Assembly: GCA_002842855.1 (NCBI GenBank)
Contig: PHEE01000004.1
Coordinates: 88,383 to 152,382, forward strand
Direction of reading: 5' to 3'
DNA: 64,000 nt
Origin: Alphaproteobacteria bacterium HGW-Alphaproteobacteria-4
GTDB taxonomy: Bacteria; Pseudomonadota; Alphaproteobacteria; Rhodobacterales; Rhodobacteraceae
In this document: positions 1-10,172 of the stretch, piece after piece
How positions within the stretch are numbered: the first letter of the stretch is position 1
How the letters are laid out: every line of letters starts with the position of its first letter
Made by a program: the position numbers and the translations under genes
The notes under the pieces: generated by a model
What the model was told of the DNA's origin: nothing
The model's input: only the letters and a program-made list of their open reading frames with translations
The model's database searches: none

Positions 1-115
1 AGGCGAGGATCAGCCACAGCACCGAGTGCACCGGGTTGCGCGATACTACCACCATGAAACCGGCCACCACCGCCGCAATGGCGAAGAGGTAGAAGGCAAA
101 AGCAAACACCGTCAT
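1..115 (-). CDS. nuoJ: NADH-quinone oxidoreductase subunit J, N-terminal part (runs off the window)
   Basis: Only the first 38 codons are inside the window. They read as one hydrophobic helix followed by [14 protein letters not shown], which is the conserved N-terminal block of NuoJ, a membrane subunit of the proton-pumping arm of complex I. The ATG at 113-115 overlaps the TGA of the upstream carboxymuconolactone-decarboxylase-like gene (ATGA), so translation is probably coupled. Position after nuoI agrees with the usual nuo order. The assignment rests on the motif and on synteny; the rest of the protein cannot be seen. Confidence 0.88.
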   Translation of the reverse strand, partial: MTVFAFAFYLFAIAAVVAGFMVVVSRNPVHSVLWLILA

Positions 116-516
116 GCGTTATCCTCCGCTTCGCCAAAGACGCCCTGGGCAATCTCCAACGCCTTGGTCATGGCGGGCACGCCGCCGAACATGCTCATCT
201 GAAAGATCACTTCCGCGATTTCGCGCTGCGTCGCCCCGGCTTCAAGCGCGTGGCGGATGGTGGTGCGCAATTGCGGCTCGGCCTGCGCCCCCAGCACCGT
301 CAACGCCGCGATGGTGACCAGAAGCCGGGTCTTGGCATCCAGCCCCTCGCGGTTGAAGGTCTTGCCGAACCACATTTCCATCATGTCTTTCGACATCGTG
401 GGAAACAGCTTTTCAAAGCCGCCGGGGGCAAACTTTTCAAGCCCCGGAAAGGCGCGCGCCATTTCCTGGCCCTGCTCCAGCATCTGTTTGAACAGCTTGG
501 CGAATTCTTCGTTCAT
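112..516 (-). CDS. carboxymuconolactone decarboxylase / AhpD-like family protein inside the nuo operon
   Basis: A 134-residue protein starting [11 protein letters not shown]. The second half ([20 protein letters not shown], then [20 protein letters not shown]) has the all-helical layout of the carboxymuconolactone decarboxylase family. The CxxC redox motif of AhpD is absent, so a peroxidase role is not supported. I chose the ATG at 514-516 because it overlaps the nuoI stop codon in an ATGA and because a longer upstream reading only shadows nuoI. It ends in an ATGA with nuoJ. Its place between nuoI and nuoJ suggests co-expression with complex I, but no role in the complex is established by the sequence. 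Family assignment is fairly sure, function unknown. Confidence 0.8.
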   Translation of the reverse strand: MNEEFAKLFKQMLEQGQEMARAFPGLEKFAPGGFEKLFPTMSKDMMEMWFGKTFNREGLDAKTRLLVTIAALTVLGAQAEPQLRTTIRHALEAGATQREIAEVIFQMSMFGGVPAMTKALEIAQGVFGEAEDNA

Positions 517-1004
517 CTGTAGGGGGCGTCCATTTCGATGTTGCGCGCCAGGGCGACTTCCCAACGGGCGCCGTTGTCGAGCAGTTTCTGCTTGTCGTAA
601 AACAGCTCTTCGCGGGTTTCGGTGGTGTATTCGAAGTTCGGCCCCTCGACGATGGCATCGACCGGGCAGGCTTCTTGGCAGAAGCCGCAATAGATGCACT
701 TGGTCATGTCGATGTCATAGCGGGTGGTGCGGCGGCTGCCATCGTCGCGGGGCTCCGCGTCAATGGTAATCGCCTGCGCCGGGCAGATCGCCTCGCAAAG
801 CTTGCAGGCAATGCAGCGCTCTTCGCCGTTGGGGTAGCGGCGCAGCGCGTGCTCGCCCCGAAAGCGCGGCGAAAGCGGGCCCTTTTCATGCGGATAATTC
901 AGCGTGTCCTTGGCGCCGAAGAAGTATTTCATCCCCAGCCCGAAACCCTTGAAGAGGTCAAAGAGCAGGAAGTATTTCGTTGCGCTTACGTAGTCGAATG
1001 CCAT
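513..1004 (-). CDS. nuoI: NADH-quinone oxidoreductase subunit I
   Basis: 163 residues, the normal length for NuoI of alphaproteobacteria. Two ferredoxin-type 4Fe-4S motifs are complete: [12 protein letters not shown] and [12 protein letters not shown], the ligands of clusters N6a and N6b that pass electrons from NuoG towards NuoB. The N-terminus ([12 protein letters not shown]) contains the amphipathic segment that attaches the subunit to the membrane arm. The ATG at 1002-1004 overlaps the stop of the small AT-richer ORF upstream, and the stop overlaps the start of the next gene. This tight packing indicates one polycistronic mRNA with coupled translation. Confidence 0.97.
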   Translation of the reverse strand: MAFDYVSATKYFLLFDLFKGFGLGMKYFFGAKDTLNYPHEKGPLSPRFRGEHALRRYPNGEERCIACKLCEAICPAQAITIDAEPRDDGSRRTTRYDIDMTKCIYCGFCQEACPVDAIVEGPNFEYTTETREELFYDKQKLLDNGARWEVALARNIEMDAPYR

Positions 1005-1222
1005 CAGATACGATCCTCATCTTCGATGTTCTCATCGACCCAGCTAGCCAAAGCAGATGCGATCACCTCGGTAGTCAATTCGTCCTCTGGTAGTCCGGTC
1101 AGCGTCTTGTCCAATACTCCAAGTGCTTCACCAACACCTTGAGACATGCTCATCATCTGATCGTAGGTTAGTTGCCGCATTTCAAATGCGACACGTCGAA
1201 GAGCCTGGTTAACTTTGATCAC
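1004..1222 (-). CDS. small hypothetical protein inserted between nuoH and nuoI
   Basis: About 72 codons from a GTG at 1220-1222 placed 4 bases after the nuoH stop; a shorter start at the ATG at 1180 ([10 protein letters not shown]) is also possible. The product is acidic at the C-terminus ([10 protein letters not shown]) and has no recognisable domain, signal peptide or membrane segment. The stop overlaps the nuoI ATG (ATGA), so it is wired into the operon. Base use is visibly AT-richer than in nuoH and nuoI, with codons such as ATA, AGA and TTG that the neighbours avoid. This suggests acquisition after the operon formed. I do not recognise the family, and function is unknown. Confidence 0.6.
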   Translation of the reverse strand: MIKVNQALRRVAFEMRQLTYDQMMSMSQGVGEALGVLDKTLTGLPEDELTTEVIASALASWVDENIEDEDRI

Positions 1223-1226
1223 TTGC

Positions 1227-2264
1227 TCAGCCCCCCACCGCGAAGCGCGCCCAAAAGCCGCCAAGCACTTCAAACTTCGCAAGGAATGCGATCAGCACCA
1301 CCCAGCCGAGCGACAACGGCAGGAACACTTTCCAGCCGATCCGCATCAGCTGGTCGTAGCGGTAGCGCGGCACCAGCGCCTTCACCACCGCGAAGAAGAA
1401 GAAGAACAGCCACATCTTGCCGACCATCCACCACCAGCCATCGGCGATGCCGGGGATGGGGCTTAGCCAGCCGCCGAAGAACAGCACCGAGATGAGGCCG
1501 CACATCAGGAACATGGCGATATATTCGGCAGCCATGAACAAGAGGTAGGGGGTCGAGGAATACTCGATCATGTAGCCCGCCACGAGTTCGGATTCGGCTT
1601 CGACCAGATCGAACGGCGGGCGGTTGGTTTCGGCCAGCGCCGAGACGAAGAACAGAAACACCATCGGCAGGTGCGGCAGCCAGTACCAGTTGAAAAAGCC
1701 GTAGCTGCCTTCCTGCGCGCGCACGATATCGGACAGGTTCATGCTGCCGGTCGAGATGATCACCCCGATGATGATCAACCCCAGCGACACCTCATAGGAA
1801 ATCATCTGCGCCGCCGAGCGGATCGACGAGAGGAACGGATATTTCGAGTTCGAGGCCCAGCCGCCCATGATGATGCCGTAAACGCCCATCGACGAGATCG
1901 CGAAGATGAACAGCACCGCCACGTTGATGTCGGCCATCACCCAGCCTTCATCGAAGGGCAGCACGACAAAGGCAAAGATCGCCAGACACATCGACAGCAA
2001 GGGCGCGAGGAAGAACACGAACTTGTCGGCACCTGCCGGGATCACGATTTCCTTGAACACATATTTGAAGGCATCCGCAAAAGATTGCAGCACGCCCCAG
2101 GGCCCCACCACGTTCGGCCCCCGGCGCATCTGCACCGCAGCCCAGACCTTGCGGTCGTAGTAGACCAGAAACACCAGCCCGATCATCACATAGGCGATCA
2201 TCGCCAGACCCTGAGCGAGGATCAGGATAAGCGTTCCCAGCGGTGTTGCGAAAAATTCTGCCAT
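1227..2264 (-). CDS. nuoH: NADH-quinone oxidoreductase subunit H
   Basis: 345 residues with about eight hydrophobic membrane segments. Family blocks seen are [20 protein letters not shown] near residue 35, [21 protein letters not shown]-like [14 protein letters not shown] and the [20 protein letters not shown] quinone-site loop. NuoH joins the hydrophilic arm to the membrane arm and forms much of the ubiquinone chamber. The gene follows a lipoprotein gene by 12 bases and is followed at once by the AT-richer small ORF. Length and motifs are complete, so the protein should be functional. Confidence 0.97.
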   Translation of the reverse strand: MAEFFATPLGTLILILAQGLAMIAYVMIGLVFLVYYDRKVWAAVQMRRGPNVVGPWGVLQSFADAFKYVFKEIVIPAGADKFVFFLAPLLSMCLAIFAFVVLPFDEGWVMADINVAVLFIFAISSMGVYGIIMGGWASNSKYPFLSSIRSAAQMISYEVSLGLIIIGVIISTGSMNLSDIVRAQEGSYGFFNWYWLPHLPMVFLFFVSALAETNRPPFDLVEAESELVAGYMIEYSSTPYLLFMAAEYIAMFLMCGLISVLFFGGWLSPIPGIADGWWWMVGKMWLFFFFFAVVKALVPRYRYDQLMRIGWKVFLPLSLGWVVLIAFLAKFEVLGGFWARFAVGG

Positions 2265-2276
2265 GATCCCTGTCCC

Positions 2277-2681
2277 TCAGACCGTCGGTATTCCCTGATC
2301 CGCGCAATCGGCCACCGTCACTTCCGCGTCGATGGTCCGCAAGCCGCGGGGCAGCGCGGGCGAGATGGTGTAAACCGCATCTGCCCGCCAGACGCCACCT
2401 GTTTCGGAAACATTCGTGCGAACGTGCCGCGCGAACCCATAGCCACGGATCAGCGCGTATTGCGCCGCCGCACAGGTCGCATAGGCGACCACGTCCTTTT
2501 CACCTGCGGCGCCACCCGAAACGGCGACGCTGAAGTTGACCAGATCGCCCTCGAGCAGCCGCGTTTCGACCCCGGAATAAACCGGGCGCGCGGTGGCATC
2601 GGGCACCCCCGCCTCGGCACAGGCCGCCAGCCCGGCCAGAAGGCCGGTCAGGGGTAGCGCGCGGGCGAGGCCGTTCAGCAT
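2277..2681 (-). CDS. putative lipoprotein between nuoG and nuoH (DUF5333-like)
   Basis: 134 residues from the ATG at 2679-2681, one base after the nuoG stop. The N-terminus has a lipoprotein signal: a hydrophobic stretch ending LLAGLAACAEAG, with the lipobox Cys at about residue 20. The mature part has Cys at CATCAAAQYAL and a C-terminal CADQG, so one disulfide is possible in the periplasm. From memory, Rhodobacterales nuo operons carry a small exported protein here that is annotated as DUF5333; I could not check this. A role in complex I assembly is a guess from location only. The gene is well supported by frame, signal and spacing. Confidence 0.72.
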   Translation of the reverse strand: MLNGLARALPLTGLLAGLAACAEAGVPDATARPVYSGVETRLLEGDLVNFSVAVSGGAAGEKDVVAYATCAAAQYALIRGYGFARHVRTNVSETGGVWRADAVYTISPALPRGLRTIDAEVTVADCADQGIPTV

Positions 2682-2682
2682 G

Positions 2683-4704
2683 TCATTCCGCCGCCATCGG
2701 TTGCGATTTGCGCGCCGCCGCAAGGGCCGAGCATTCGGCCATCACGGTTGATGCCCGTGCAATCGGGTTGGTCAGGTAGAAATCCTTCACCACAAGGCGG
2801 AAATCGGCCTTGCCCGGCTCGCGCAGCGGCAATGCCTGCCAGGCGTTTTCGGCCACCACGTCAATCTCGCCCAGGTGCGGATGCGCGGCAAAAAGCGCGC
2901 GGCGCAGGCCTGCAAGGCTGTCCCACGGCTGCTTGGCGCCAAGTTCGGCCGAAAGCGCGCGCAGGATCGCCCAGTTTTCCTTGGCTTGCCCCGGCGCGAA
3001 GCCGGCGCGGAAGGCCAGTTGCGGCCGCCCCTCGGTGTTGACGAACAGCCCGTCTTCCTCGGTATAGGCGGCGGCGGGCAGGATGATGTCGGCGCGGCTG
3101 GCGCCGCGGTCGCCGTGGCTGCCCTGATAGATCACCAGCGGCCCGCGCGCGATTTCCACCTCGTCGGCACCGAGGTTGTAGATCACCTGCACGCCCTTGG
3201 TGGCCTCGACTAGGCCGCCTTCGGCGGTGGCGCCCACATCCATCGCGCCCACCCGGCCTGCGGCGGTGTGCAGCACCAGCAGTTTCGCGTTGCGCGCCGC
3301 GGCAATCCGCATGGCTTGCGCCAGCACCGCTTCGCCATCGGCCTCGTTGATCGCACCCTGGCCGACGATCACGATGCCCTGCCCGGTATCGGGTGCCGCC
3401 TCTTCGGCAAGCTTTGCATGCGCCATCAGCGCCGCGCGGTCAGTGCCGAAATGGTGGTAGGAATAGGTCAGATCGACCGCCTGCCCGATCAGCCCCACTT
3501 CGGCCCCGGCCGCCCAAGCCTTGCGGATCCGCGCGTTCAGCACCGGGCTTTCATTGCGCGGGTCAGACCCGATCAGCAGAATGCCCGTGGCGGTGTCGAT
3601 ATCTTCAATGCGCGCCGTGCCGACATAGGCCGAGCGGTTGCCCGCCGGCAGCCGCGCGCCATCGACCCGGCATTCGACCGCGCCGCCAAGCCCTTCGACC
3701 AGGTTCTTGAGCGCAAATGCCGCCTCGGTCGGGGCCAGATCGCCCACCAGCCCCAACACCTTCTTGCCCTGCATCGCCTTGGCGGCGGCGGCCAGCGCCT
3801 CGGCCCATGTCGCCTTGCGCAACTTGCCGCCTTCGCGGATGTAGGGGCTGTCAAGCCGCTGGCGGCGCAGACCATCCCAGATGAAGCGGGTCTTGTCGGA
3901 AATCCATTCCTCGTTCACGCCATCATGGTTGCGCGGCACGATCCGCATCACTTCGCGGCCCTTCACATCAACCCGGATGTTGGCGCCGAGGCCATCCATC
4001 ACGTCGATCGATTCAACCTTGGTCAGCTCCCACGGGCGGGCGGTAAAGGCATAGGGCTTTGAGGTCAGCGCGCCCACCGGGCACAGGTCGATGATGTTGC
4101 CTTGCAGGTTCGAATCAAGCGTCAGCCCCAGATAGGTGGTGATCTCGGCATCCTCGCCGCGCCCGGTCTGGCCCATCTGGGTGATGCCGGCCACTTCCGA
4201 GGTAAAGCGCACACAGCGGGTGCACGAAATGCAGCGTGTCATCGCGGTGGAAACCAGCGGCCCCAGATTGAGGTCGGTCGAGGCGCGTTTTGCCTCGCGT
4301 GAGCGGCTGAAATCAACCCCATAGGCCATCGCCTGATCTTGCAGGTCGCACTCGCCGCCCTGATCGCAGATCGGGCAATCGAGCGGGTGGTTGAGCAGCA
4401 GAAACTCCATCACCCCTTCGCGCGCCCGCTTGACCATCGGGGTGTTGGTTTTCACCACCGCCGGTTCGCCATTGGGGCCGGGGCGCAGGTCTTTCACCTG
4501 CATCGCGCAGCTTGCGGCGGGCTTTGGCGGGCCGCCCACCACCTCGACCAGACACATGCGGCAGTTGCCTGCCACCGAGAGCCGCTCATGGTAGCAAAAG
4601 CGCGGCACTTCGATGCCTGCCACTTCGGCCGCCTGAATCAGCGTCAGCGCCGGGTCAACCTCGACCTCGATCCCGTCGATGATGAGTTTCTTGAGGTTTG
4701 CCAT
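2683..4704 (-). CDS. nuoG: NADH-quinone oxidoreductase subunit G
   Basis: 673 residues. The N-terminal third carries the [2Fe-2S]/[4Fe-4S] ligands: [32 protein letters not shown], and [10 protein letters not shown] followed by [10 protein letters not shown]. The rest is the molybdopterin-oxidoreductase-like domain, which in complex I has no Mo cofactor. NuoG is the largest subunit of the NADH-oxidising module and passes electrons from NuoF to NuoI. The C-terminus is rich in Ala and ends before the lipoprotein start at 2681. The gene begins 4 bases after nuoF. Length matches the family. Confidence 0.97.
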   Translation of the reverse strand: MANLKKLIIDGIEVEVDPALTLIQAAEVAGIEVPRFCYHERLSVAGNCRMCLVEVVGGPPKPAASCAMQVKDLRPGPNGEPAVVKTNTPMVKRAREGVMEFLLLNHPLDCPICDQGGECDLQDQAMAYGVDFSRSREAKRASTDLNLGPLVSTAMTRCISCTRCVRFTSEVAGITQMGQTGRGEDAEITTYLGLTLDSNLQGNIIDLCPVGALTSKPYAFTARPWELTKVESIDVMDGLGANIRVDVKGREVMRIVPRNHDGVNEEWISDKTRFIWDGLRRQRLDSPYIREGGKLRKATWAEALAAAAKAMQGKKVLGLVGDLAPTEAAFALKNLVEGLGGAVECRVDGARLPAGNRSAYVGTARIEDIDTATGILLIGSDPRNESPVLNARIRKAWAAGAEVGLIGQAVDLTYSYHHFGTDRAALMAHAKLAEEAAPDTGQGIVIVGQGAINEADGEAVLAQAMRIAAARNAKLLVLHTAAGRVGAMDVGATAEGGLVEATKGVQVIYNLGADEVEIARGPLVIYQGSHGDRGASRADIILPAAAYTEEDGLFVNTEGRPQLAFRAGFAPGQAKENWAILRALSAELGAKQPWDSLAGLRRALFAAHPHLGEIDVVAENAWQALPLREPGKADFRLVVKDFYLTNPIARASTVMAECSALAAARKSQPMAAE

Positions 4705-4708
4705 TGCC

Positions 4709-6004
4709 TTACTCCGCCGCCATCGCGCTCAGCCGACCCGTCTTGCGGGCCTTGATGCGGTCTTCGATCTCGCCCCGGAACTGCCGCACGAGGCCCTGAA
4801 TCGGCCATGCCGCGGCATCGCCAAGCGCACAAATGGTGTGGCCCTCGACCTGCTTGGTGACCGACAGCAGCATGTCGATTTCCTCAAGCTCGGCGTCGCC
4901 CGTAACCAGACGGTCCATCACCCGCATCATCCAGCCGGTGCCTTCGCGGCAGGGCGTGCACTGGCCGCAGGACTCGTGCTTGTAGAACTTGGAAAGCCGC
5001 CAGATCGCCTTGATGATGTCGGTCTGCTGGTCCATCACGATGATCGCGGCGGTGCCGAGCCCCGATTTCGCATCGCGCAGCCAGTCGAAATCCATCAGCG
5101 CCTCGCCGCATTGCTCGGCGTTCAGCATCGGCACCGATGAGCCGCCGGGGATCACCGCCTTGAGGTTGCCCCAGCCGCCGCGCACGCCGCCGCAGTGGCG
5201 TTCAAGGATTTCCTGCAAGGGCGTCGACATCGCGTCTTCGACCACGCAGGGGTTGTTGACGTGGCCCGAAATGGCAAAAAGCTTGGTGCCGGTGTTGTTG
5301 GGGCGGCCAAAGCCCGCAAACCAGCTTGCGCCGCGGCGCAGGATGGTGGGCACAACGGCAATCGATTCAACGTTGTTCACGGTCGAGGGGCAGCCATAAA
5401 GCCCCGAGGCGGCGGGGAACGGCGGCTTCATCCGCGGCATGCCCTTTTTGCCTTCGAGGCTTTCCAGCATCGCGGTTTCTTCGCCGCAGATATAGGCGCC
5501 GGCGCCGTGGTGCAGGTAAAGCTGGTAGTCGTAGCCCGAGCCGCAGGCGTTCTTGCCGATCAGCCCCGCGTCATAGCATTCATCGATCGCGGCTTGCAGC
5601 ACCTCGCGCTCGCGGATGTATTCGCCGCGAATGTAGATGTAGCCCGCACTGGCGCCCATTGCGAAACCGGCAATCAGCGCACCCTCGATCAGCGTATGCG
5701 GATCGTGGCGCATGATCTCGCGGTCCTTGCAAGTGCCGGGTTCGGATTCGTCAGCGTTGATGACGAGATACGAAGGCCGCCCGTCGGATTGTTTGGGCAT
5801 GAACGACCATTTGAGGCCGGTCGGAAAGCCCGCACCACCCCGGCCGCGCAACCCCGAAGCCTTGATCTGATCGACGATCCAGTCGCGCCCCTGCGCCAGA
5901 ATGCCCGCAGTTCCATCCCAGTGCCCGCGCTTGCGCGCCCCGGCAAGGCTGCGGTCGTGCATCCCGTAAAGGTTGGTAAAGATCCGATCCTGATCTCTCA
6001 GCAT
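4709..6004 (-). CDS. nuoF: NADH-quinone oxidoreductase subunit F (NADH- and FMN-binding)
   Basis: 431 residues. The NADH-binding loop [13 protein letters not shown] lies near residue 55, the FMN region [13 protein letters not shown] near residue 85, and the N3 cluster motif [15 protein letters not shown] near residue 345. This is the entry point of electrons from NADH into complex I. It sits downstream of nuoE, separated by two small membrane-protein genes. It ends with MAAE, 4 bases before nuoG. No missing residue was seen. Confidence 0.97.
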   Translation of the reverse strand: MLRDQDRIFTNLYGMHDRSLAGARKRGHWDGTAGILAQGRDWIVDQIKASGLRGRGGAGFPTGLKWSFMPKQSDGRPSYLVINADESEPGTCKDREIMRHDPHTLIEGALIAGFAMGASAGYIYIRGEYIREREVLQAAIDECYDAGLIGKNACGSGYDYQLYLHHGAGAYICGEETAMLESLEGKKGMPRMKPPFPAASGLYGCPSTVNNVESIAVVPTILRRGASWFAGFGRPNNTGTKLFAISGHVNNPCVVEDAMSTPLQEILERHCGGVRGGWGNLKAVIPGGSSVPMLNAEQCGEALMDFDWLRDAKSGLGTAAIIVMDQQTDIIKAIWRLSKFYKHESCGQCTPCREGTGWMMRVMDRLVTGDAELEEIDMLLSVTKQVEGHTICALGDAAAWPIQGLVRQFRGEIEDRIKARKTGRLSAMAAE

Positions 6005-6014
6005 GTCTATTCCC

Positions 6015-6242
6015 TCATTGCCCTGCGCGGCGTTGCCGCCGCCAGATGCGCATTGTCACGACCAGCGCCCAGATGAACGCAGCCCCCGCCGCAAGATCGG
6101 CCAGCAGCACATAGCGGGGGTTCCAGCCGCCCCGCGCGCCCAACCATTGCACCGCGATCCAGGCCACAGCGGCCAGCGCGATGACCAGCGCGACCATGCG
6201 CATCTCGCCTGCCTGCTGCTGTTGCCCGGTGTCGCGCTGCAT
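6015..6242 (-). CDS. small two-helix membrane protein between nuoE and nuoF (DUF5337-like)
   Basis: About 75 residues with two hydrophobic helices ([20 protein letters not shown] and [19 protein letters not shown]) and a basic C-terminus ([12 protein letters not shown]), so the C-terminus is probably cytoplasmic. The ATG at 6240-6242 forms a TGATG with the upstream stop; a GTG three bases earlier would serve equally. A weak AAGGG lies upstream. From memory, Rhodobacterales have a small protein here annotated as DUF5337. Function is unknown; its place in the nuo operon suggests an accessory or assembly role. Confidence 0.7.
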   Translation of the reverse strand: MQRDTGQQQQAGEMRMVALVIALAAVAWIAVQWLGARGGWNPRYVLLADLAAGAAFIWALVVTMRIWRRQRRAGQ

Positions 6243-7147
6243 CACTCAGTGCCCTTGTAAACGTCGCCCTCGGCGACGCGTCTGGAAAACTCGGTGGCCC
6301 CGCCCACGGCGAGGGTCTTGGCCTGTTCCACCCAGCCATCGCGCTCGATCCGGCCAGAAAAGCCTTCAAGCTTGGCATCCACGGTGGCGATATCTTTTGG
6401 ACCCCACGAGGCGATCTGGTCATAGTGCCAGATCCCGTTCGCGTTCAGCAGTTTCTCGAACTTCGGGCCGACGCCTTTGATGGCCTTCAGGTCATCGGCT
6501 TTGCCGCCGCGCGGTTCGGCCAGCAATTCGGGCTCGCCGTCGGCGCGCGCCGCCGCAGCGGCACGGGCGGCCCTTGCGGCGCGGCGCGCCGCGCGGGCTT
6601 CGCGTTCCTCTTTGGTCAGGCGCGGCTTTTCAGCCGCCTGCGCGGGCGCAGCCGGCGCGTCCGGTGCCAACAGCGCGGCTGCCGCTGCGGCCTTGCGGCG
6701 CTCGGCGCGCGCGGCACGGCGCGCGGCCCGCGCTTCATCACTTTCAACGGGGGCCACGGCTTCAATACGGGTTTCCGGCTCCGCGCGAACTTCAGGCTGC
6801 TCGGGTTCGGGCTCCAGCACAGGTTCGGGTTCGGGCTCTGCCGCCGTGACGGGCGCAGGCGCAACAACCTCGGGCGCGGCGGCCTCGGGCTCTGCAACCG
6901 CTGGCGCGGGCTCGAAAGCAGGTGGCGGGGCTGCCGCCTCGGGCGCGGCTGCCGGCACATGTGGCGCGGCGGTCGCGACGGCACCGCAGAAAGCCCAAAC
7001 GAGGAAAGCGCCCAACAGGCCGCCGGTCACCAGCCCAAGAAACACCGCAGCGGCAAGCGCCATATGCGAAACCATAAGCAGAAATGCCGCGACAGCCACC
7101 CCGGCCACCGCGCCCGCAATCCAGCAATTTCTTGTGCAAACCGTCAT
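6242..7147 (-). CDS. membrane protein with basic/Ala-rich linker and C-terminal helix-hairpin-helix-like domain
   Basis: 301 residues from the ATG at 7145-7147, which has a GAGGG ribosome site; a GTG at 7183 that overlaps the nuoE stop is the alternative. Two hydrophobic segments occupy residues 8-60. A long Pro/Ala/Glu region follows, then arrays of RAARRAARAERRK type. The last 90 residues (DDLKAIKGVGPKFEKLLNANG, then YDQIASW and [13 protein letters not shown]) form an HhH-like domain almost the same as the tail of NuoE just upstream. The twin domains suggest that one gave rise to the other. No nuclease catalytic residues are visible. Function is unknown. Confidence 0.75.
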   Translation of the reverse strand: MTVCTRNCWIAGAVAGVAVAAFLLMVSHMALAAAVFLGLVTGGLLGAFLVWAFCGAVATAAPHVPAAAPEAAAPPPAFEPAPAVAEPEAAAPEVVAPAPVTAAEPEPEPVLEPEPEQPEVRAEPETRIEAVAPVESDEARAARRAARAERRKAAAAAALLAPDAPAAPAQAAEKPRLTKEEREARAARRAARAARAAAAARADGEPELLAEPRGGKADDLKAIKGVGPKFEKLLNANGIWHYDQIASWGPKDIATVDAKLEGFSGRIERDGWVEQAKTLAVGGATEFSRRVAEGDVYKGTE

Positions 7148-7179
7148 CTGTCCCTCGCTCTGGCTCTTTGGCCTTTTCC

Positions 7180-8298
7180 TCACTTGTCCTTGTCGTAAAT
7201 CCCTTCCTTGCGCGCCCGCGCGGCAAATTCGGTTTCGGCCCCGGTGGCCAGCAGTTTCGCCTGTTCTACCCAGCCATCACGGCTGGCACGGCCTTTGAAG
7301 CCTTCGAGGTTGTCATCGACCCATGCGAGCTCAGCCGCACTCCAGCCTGCGATCTGGTCGTAATGGAAGAAACCAAGCCGGTTCAGCAAGGCCTCCATCT
7401 TCGGCCCGACGCCCTTGATGAGTTTCAGATCGTCGGCCTTGCCGCCGCGCGCCACCGCAAGCGCGGCAGGCTTGGCAGCCACAGCGGTTGAGGCGGTGCC
7501 CGGCACGGCTGCGGCAGGCTTGGCTGGCGCAGCAGGCGCGACCGCCACAGGCGCCGCTGCCTTGACGGCGGGCTTGGTGGCCGCTTTCGGACCCGCGAGC
7601 CACGGCGTCAGCACCGGAACCTCTGACCCATCGATCCGCTTCACGGTATCATTCAGTTCGAGCGCCCGCGAAACAGTGGCATTGTGCGCGGGCTTGCCCG
7701 CGGCGCCATCGGTAAGGCTGGTCAGCCCCGAGGCGGGTTCAGCGGCATAGCGCCCCGTTTGCGAGCCGGGCGTGGGCACCTTGCCCGCCGCCAGATCATC
7801 AAGGATCTTCGCGAAACTTTCGGCGGTCAGATCCTCGTAATAGTCCTTGCCGATCTGCGCCATCGGCGCGTTGGCGCAGGCGCCGAGGCATTCGACCTCT
7901 TCCCACGAAAACTTGCCATCGGCCGAAAGCGTGTGCGGCGTTGGCGCGATCTTCTCGCGGCAGACCGCGTAAAGGTTTTCGGCGCCGCAGATCATGCATG
8001 ACGTGGTGCCGCAAATCTGGATATGCGCAACAGAACCAACGGGTTGCAGCTGAAACATAAAGTAGAAGGTGGCAACCTCAAGGGCGCGAATGTAGGCCAT
8101 GCCCAGCTTGTCGGCCACATATTCTATGGCAGGCTTGGTCAGCCAACCCTCCTGCTCTTGCGCGCGCCACAAAAGCGGTATGATCGCGCTGGCCTGACGA
8201 CCTGCGGGGTATTTGGTGATCTGCGCGTCAGCCCAGACCAGGTTGGCGGGGGTGAAGGCAAAGCTTTCGGGTTGTTCGGCGTGAAGGCGGCGCAGCAT
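7180..8298 (-). CDS. nuoE: NADH-quinone oxidoreductase subunit E with a C-terminal helix-hairpin-helix-like extension
   Basis: 372 residues, much longer than the roughly 170 of E. coli NuoE. The first 190 residues are the thioredoxin-like [2Fe-2S] protein, with ligands in [14 protein letters not shown] and [10 protein letters not shown]. After that comes a Pro/Ala-rich linker (about residues 215-285) and an HhH-like domain with [28 protein letters not shown] and [11 protein letters not shown]. Rhodobacter-type NuoE proteins are known to have C-terminal extensions. The stop is followed by the gene for the membrane protein with the twin domain. The start overlaps the nuoD stop in an ATGA. Confidence 0.95.
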   Translation of the reverse strand: MLRRLHAEQPESFAFTPANLVWADAQITKYPAGRQASAIIPLLWRAQEQEGWLTKPAIEYVADKLGMAYIRALEVATFYFMFQLQPVGSVAHIQICGTTSCMICGAENLYAVCREKIAPTPHTLSADGKFSWEEVECLGACANAPMAQIGKDYYEDLTAESFAKILDDLAAGKVPTPGSQTGRYAAEPASGLTSLTDGAAGKPAHNATVSRALELNDTVKRIDGSEVPVLTPWLAGPKAATKPAVKAAAPVAVAPAAPAKPAAAVPGTASTAVAAKPAALAVARGGKADDLKLIKGVGPKMEALLNRLGFFHYDQIAGWSAAELAWVDDNLEGFKGRASRDGWVEQAKLLATGAETEFAARARKEGIYDKDK

Positions 8299-9506
8299 CA
8301 GCGGTCAATCTCCCCGAAGACGATGTCGAGCGAGCCGATGATCGCAGAGATGTCGGCCAGCAGGTGGCCCTTGGCCACATGATCAATGGATTGCAGGTGC
8401 GGGTAGCCCGGCGCGCGGATTTTCGCGCGGTAAGGCTTGTTGGTGCCGTCGGCCACCAGATAGACGCCAAACTCGCCCTTGGGCGCTTCGATTGCCGCAT
8501 AGATTTCGCCTGCGGGAACGTGGAAACCCTCGGTGTAAAGCTTGAAGTGGTGAATCAGGCTTTCCATGCTGGTTTTCATCTCGGCGCGGCGCGGCGGCGT
8601 AAGCTTGCCGCGCGCAAGCACGTCGCCGGGTTCGGCGCGCAGCTTGGCAATCGCCTGCAAGATGATGCTGGTCGACTGTCGCATCTCTTCCATGCGGCAG
8701 AGGTAGCGGTCGTAACAGTCGCCGTTCTTGCCGACCGGCACCTGAAATTCGAATTCGTCATAGCATTCATAGGGCTGGGAACGCCGCAGATCCCAGGCAA
8801 AGCCCGATCCACGCACCATGACGCCGGTATAGCCCCAGTCCTGAATATCCTGCTCGGTCACCAGACCCACATCGACGTTGCGCTGCTTGAAGATGCGGTT
8901 GCCGGTCAGCAGCCCGTCGATGTCTTGCAGCATCCGCAGGAAATTCGGTGCCCATGCCTCAAGATCATCCAGAAAATCGGGCGTCACATCCTGATGCACG
9001 CCGCCCGGGCGAAAATAGGCCGCGTGCATCCGCGCGCCGCTGGCGCGTTCGGAAAAGTTCATCAGCTGTTCGCGGTGATCATATAGCCAAAGCTGCGGCG
9101 TCAGCGCCCCTACGTCGCCCGCCTGAGAGCCGACGTTGAGCAAGTGGTTGAGTATCCGCCCCATTTCGGAAAAAAGCACGCGCAGAAGGCTGGCGCGGCG
9201 CGGTGCCGCAACGCCGGTCAGACGTTCGATAGCCAAGCACCAGGCGTGTTCCTGATTGATCGGCGCCACATAATCGAGCCGGTCAAAATAGGGCAGGTTT
9301 TGCAGGTAGGTGCGGCTTTCCATCAGCTTTTCGGTGCCGCGGTGCAGCAGGCCGATATGCGGGTCGGCGCGCTCGATCACCTCGCCGTCAAGCTCAAGCA
9401 GCATCCGCAAAACGCCGTGCGCCGCCGGGTGCTGCGGCCCGAAGTTGATGTTGAAGTTGCGGATTTTCTGCTCGCCGGTCAGGGCATCGTCAAAGCTGCC
9501 GTCCAT
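8298..9506 (-). CDS. nuoD: NADH-quinone oxidoreductase subunit D
   Basis: About 402 residues from the ATG at 9506 ([18 protein letters not shown]). In-frame starts at 9521 (MKVDEMDG) and a GTG at 9554 are possible. I prefer 9506 because homologues start with a similar MDG segment and an AAGGTGG lies upstream. Conserved blocks are [57 protein letters not shown] and the C-terminal [19 protein letters not shown]. NuoD forms the quinone pocket with NuoB. The end overlaps nuoE by an ATGA. Confidence 0.95.
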   Translation of the reverse strand: MDGSFDDALTGEQKIRNFNINFGPQHPAAHGVLRMLLELDGEVIERADPHIGLLHRGTEKLMESRTYLQNLPYFDRLDYVAPINQEHAWCLAIERLTGVAAPRRASLLRVLFSEMGRILNHLLNVGSQAGDVGALTPQLWLYDHREQLMNFSERASGARMHAAYFRPGGVHQDVTPDFLDDLEAWAPNFLRMLQDIDGLLTGNRIFKQRNVDVGLVTEQDIQDWGYTGVMVRGSGFAWDLRRSQPYECYDEFEFQVPVGKNGDCYDRYLCRMEEMRQSTSIILQAIAKLRAEPGDVLARGKLTPPRRAEMKTSMESLIHHFKLYTEGFHVPAGEIYAAIEAPKGEFGVYLVADGTNKPYRAKIRAPGYPHLQSIDHVAKGHLLADISAIIGSLDIVFGEIDR

Positions 9507-9560
9507 CTCGTCCACCTTCATCCGTTTCGCCAAAGTGGCCCCACACGGGGCCACCCTGCC

Positions 9561-10160
9561 TCAGGCTTTCTTCTCGTCGCCGGGAAGCATGTATTGCGCC
9601 CCCTCCCAGGGGCTGAGAAAGTCGAACTGCCGGTAATCCTGCGCCAGCTTGACGGGCTCATACACCACACGCTTGAGCGCCTCGTCATAGCGCACTTCGA
9701 CATAGCCGGTGGTGGGAAAATCCTTGCGCAGCGGGTGGCCGGAAAAGCCGTAATCGGTCAGCAGGCGGCGCAGATCGGGGTGACCGGCAAAGAGAATGCC
9801 GAACATGTCGAAAACTTCGCGCTCATACCAGCTTGCGCCCGGAAAAACACCGGTGATGGTATCGACCTGCTCATCTTCACGCACCGCCAGTTTTACCCGG
9901 ACGCGGTGATTTTGATACATCGACAACAAGTGATAGACGACATCGAAACGCGCAGCGCGCTGCGGCCAATCGACCGCGGTTATGTCAACCAGCGTCGAAA
10001 ACTTGCACGCCGGATCGGCGCGCAAAAACTCGATGAAAGCGGCAATCGAGCTGGGCGTGACGGTTACGGTCAGTTCGCCATTGGTGATCGCGGTGCCAAT
10101 CACGTCATTCGGGCAGCGCATTTCGATATGGGCGGCCAGTTCGTGCAGCGCTTCAGGCAT
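9561..10160 (-). CDS. nuoC: NADH-quinone oxidoreductase subunit C
   Basis: 199 residues with the 30-kDa subunit signature: [19 protein letters not shown], then [25 protein letters not shown] and [14 protein letters not shown]. The C-terminal part ([22 protein letters not shown]) is also typical. The protein is a hydrophilic subunit of the connecting module. Here nuoC and nuoD are separate genes, unlike the fused nuoCD of enterobacteria. The start is 12 bases after nuoB. Confidence 0.96.
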   Translation of the reverse strand: MPEALHELAAHIEMRCPNDVIGTAITNGELTVTVTPSSIAAFIEFLRADPACKFSTLVDITAVDWPQRAARFDVVYHLLSMYQNHRVRVKLAVREDEQVDTITGVFPGASWYEREVFDMFGILFAGHPDLRRLLTDYGFSGHPLRKDFPTTGYVEVRYDEALKRVVYEPVKLAQDYRQFDFLSPWEGAQYMLPGDEKKA

Positions 10161-10172
10161 GGTGCATTCCCC

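Noticed and set aside
1671..2657. Long plus-strand open frame (328 codons) opposite nuoH and the lipoprotein gene
   Set aside because: It is the antisense shadow of GC-rich genes; composition is rich in His, Arg and Asp, with no family motif and no ribosome site.
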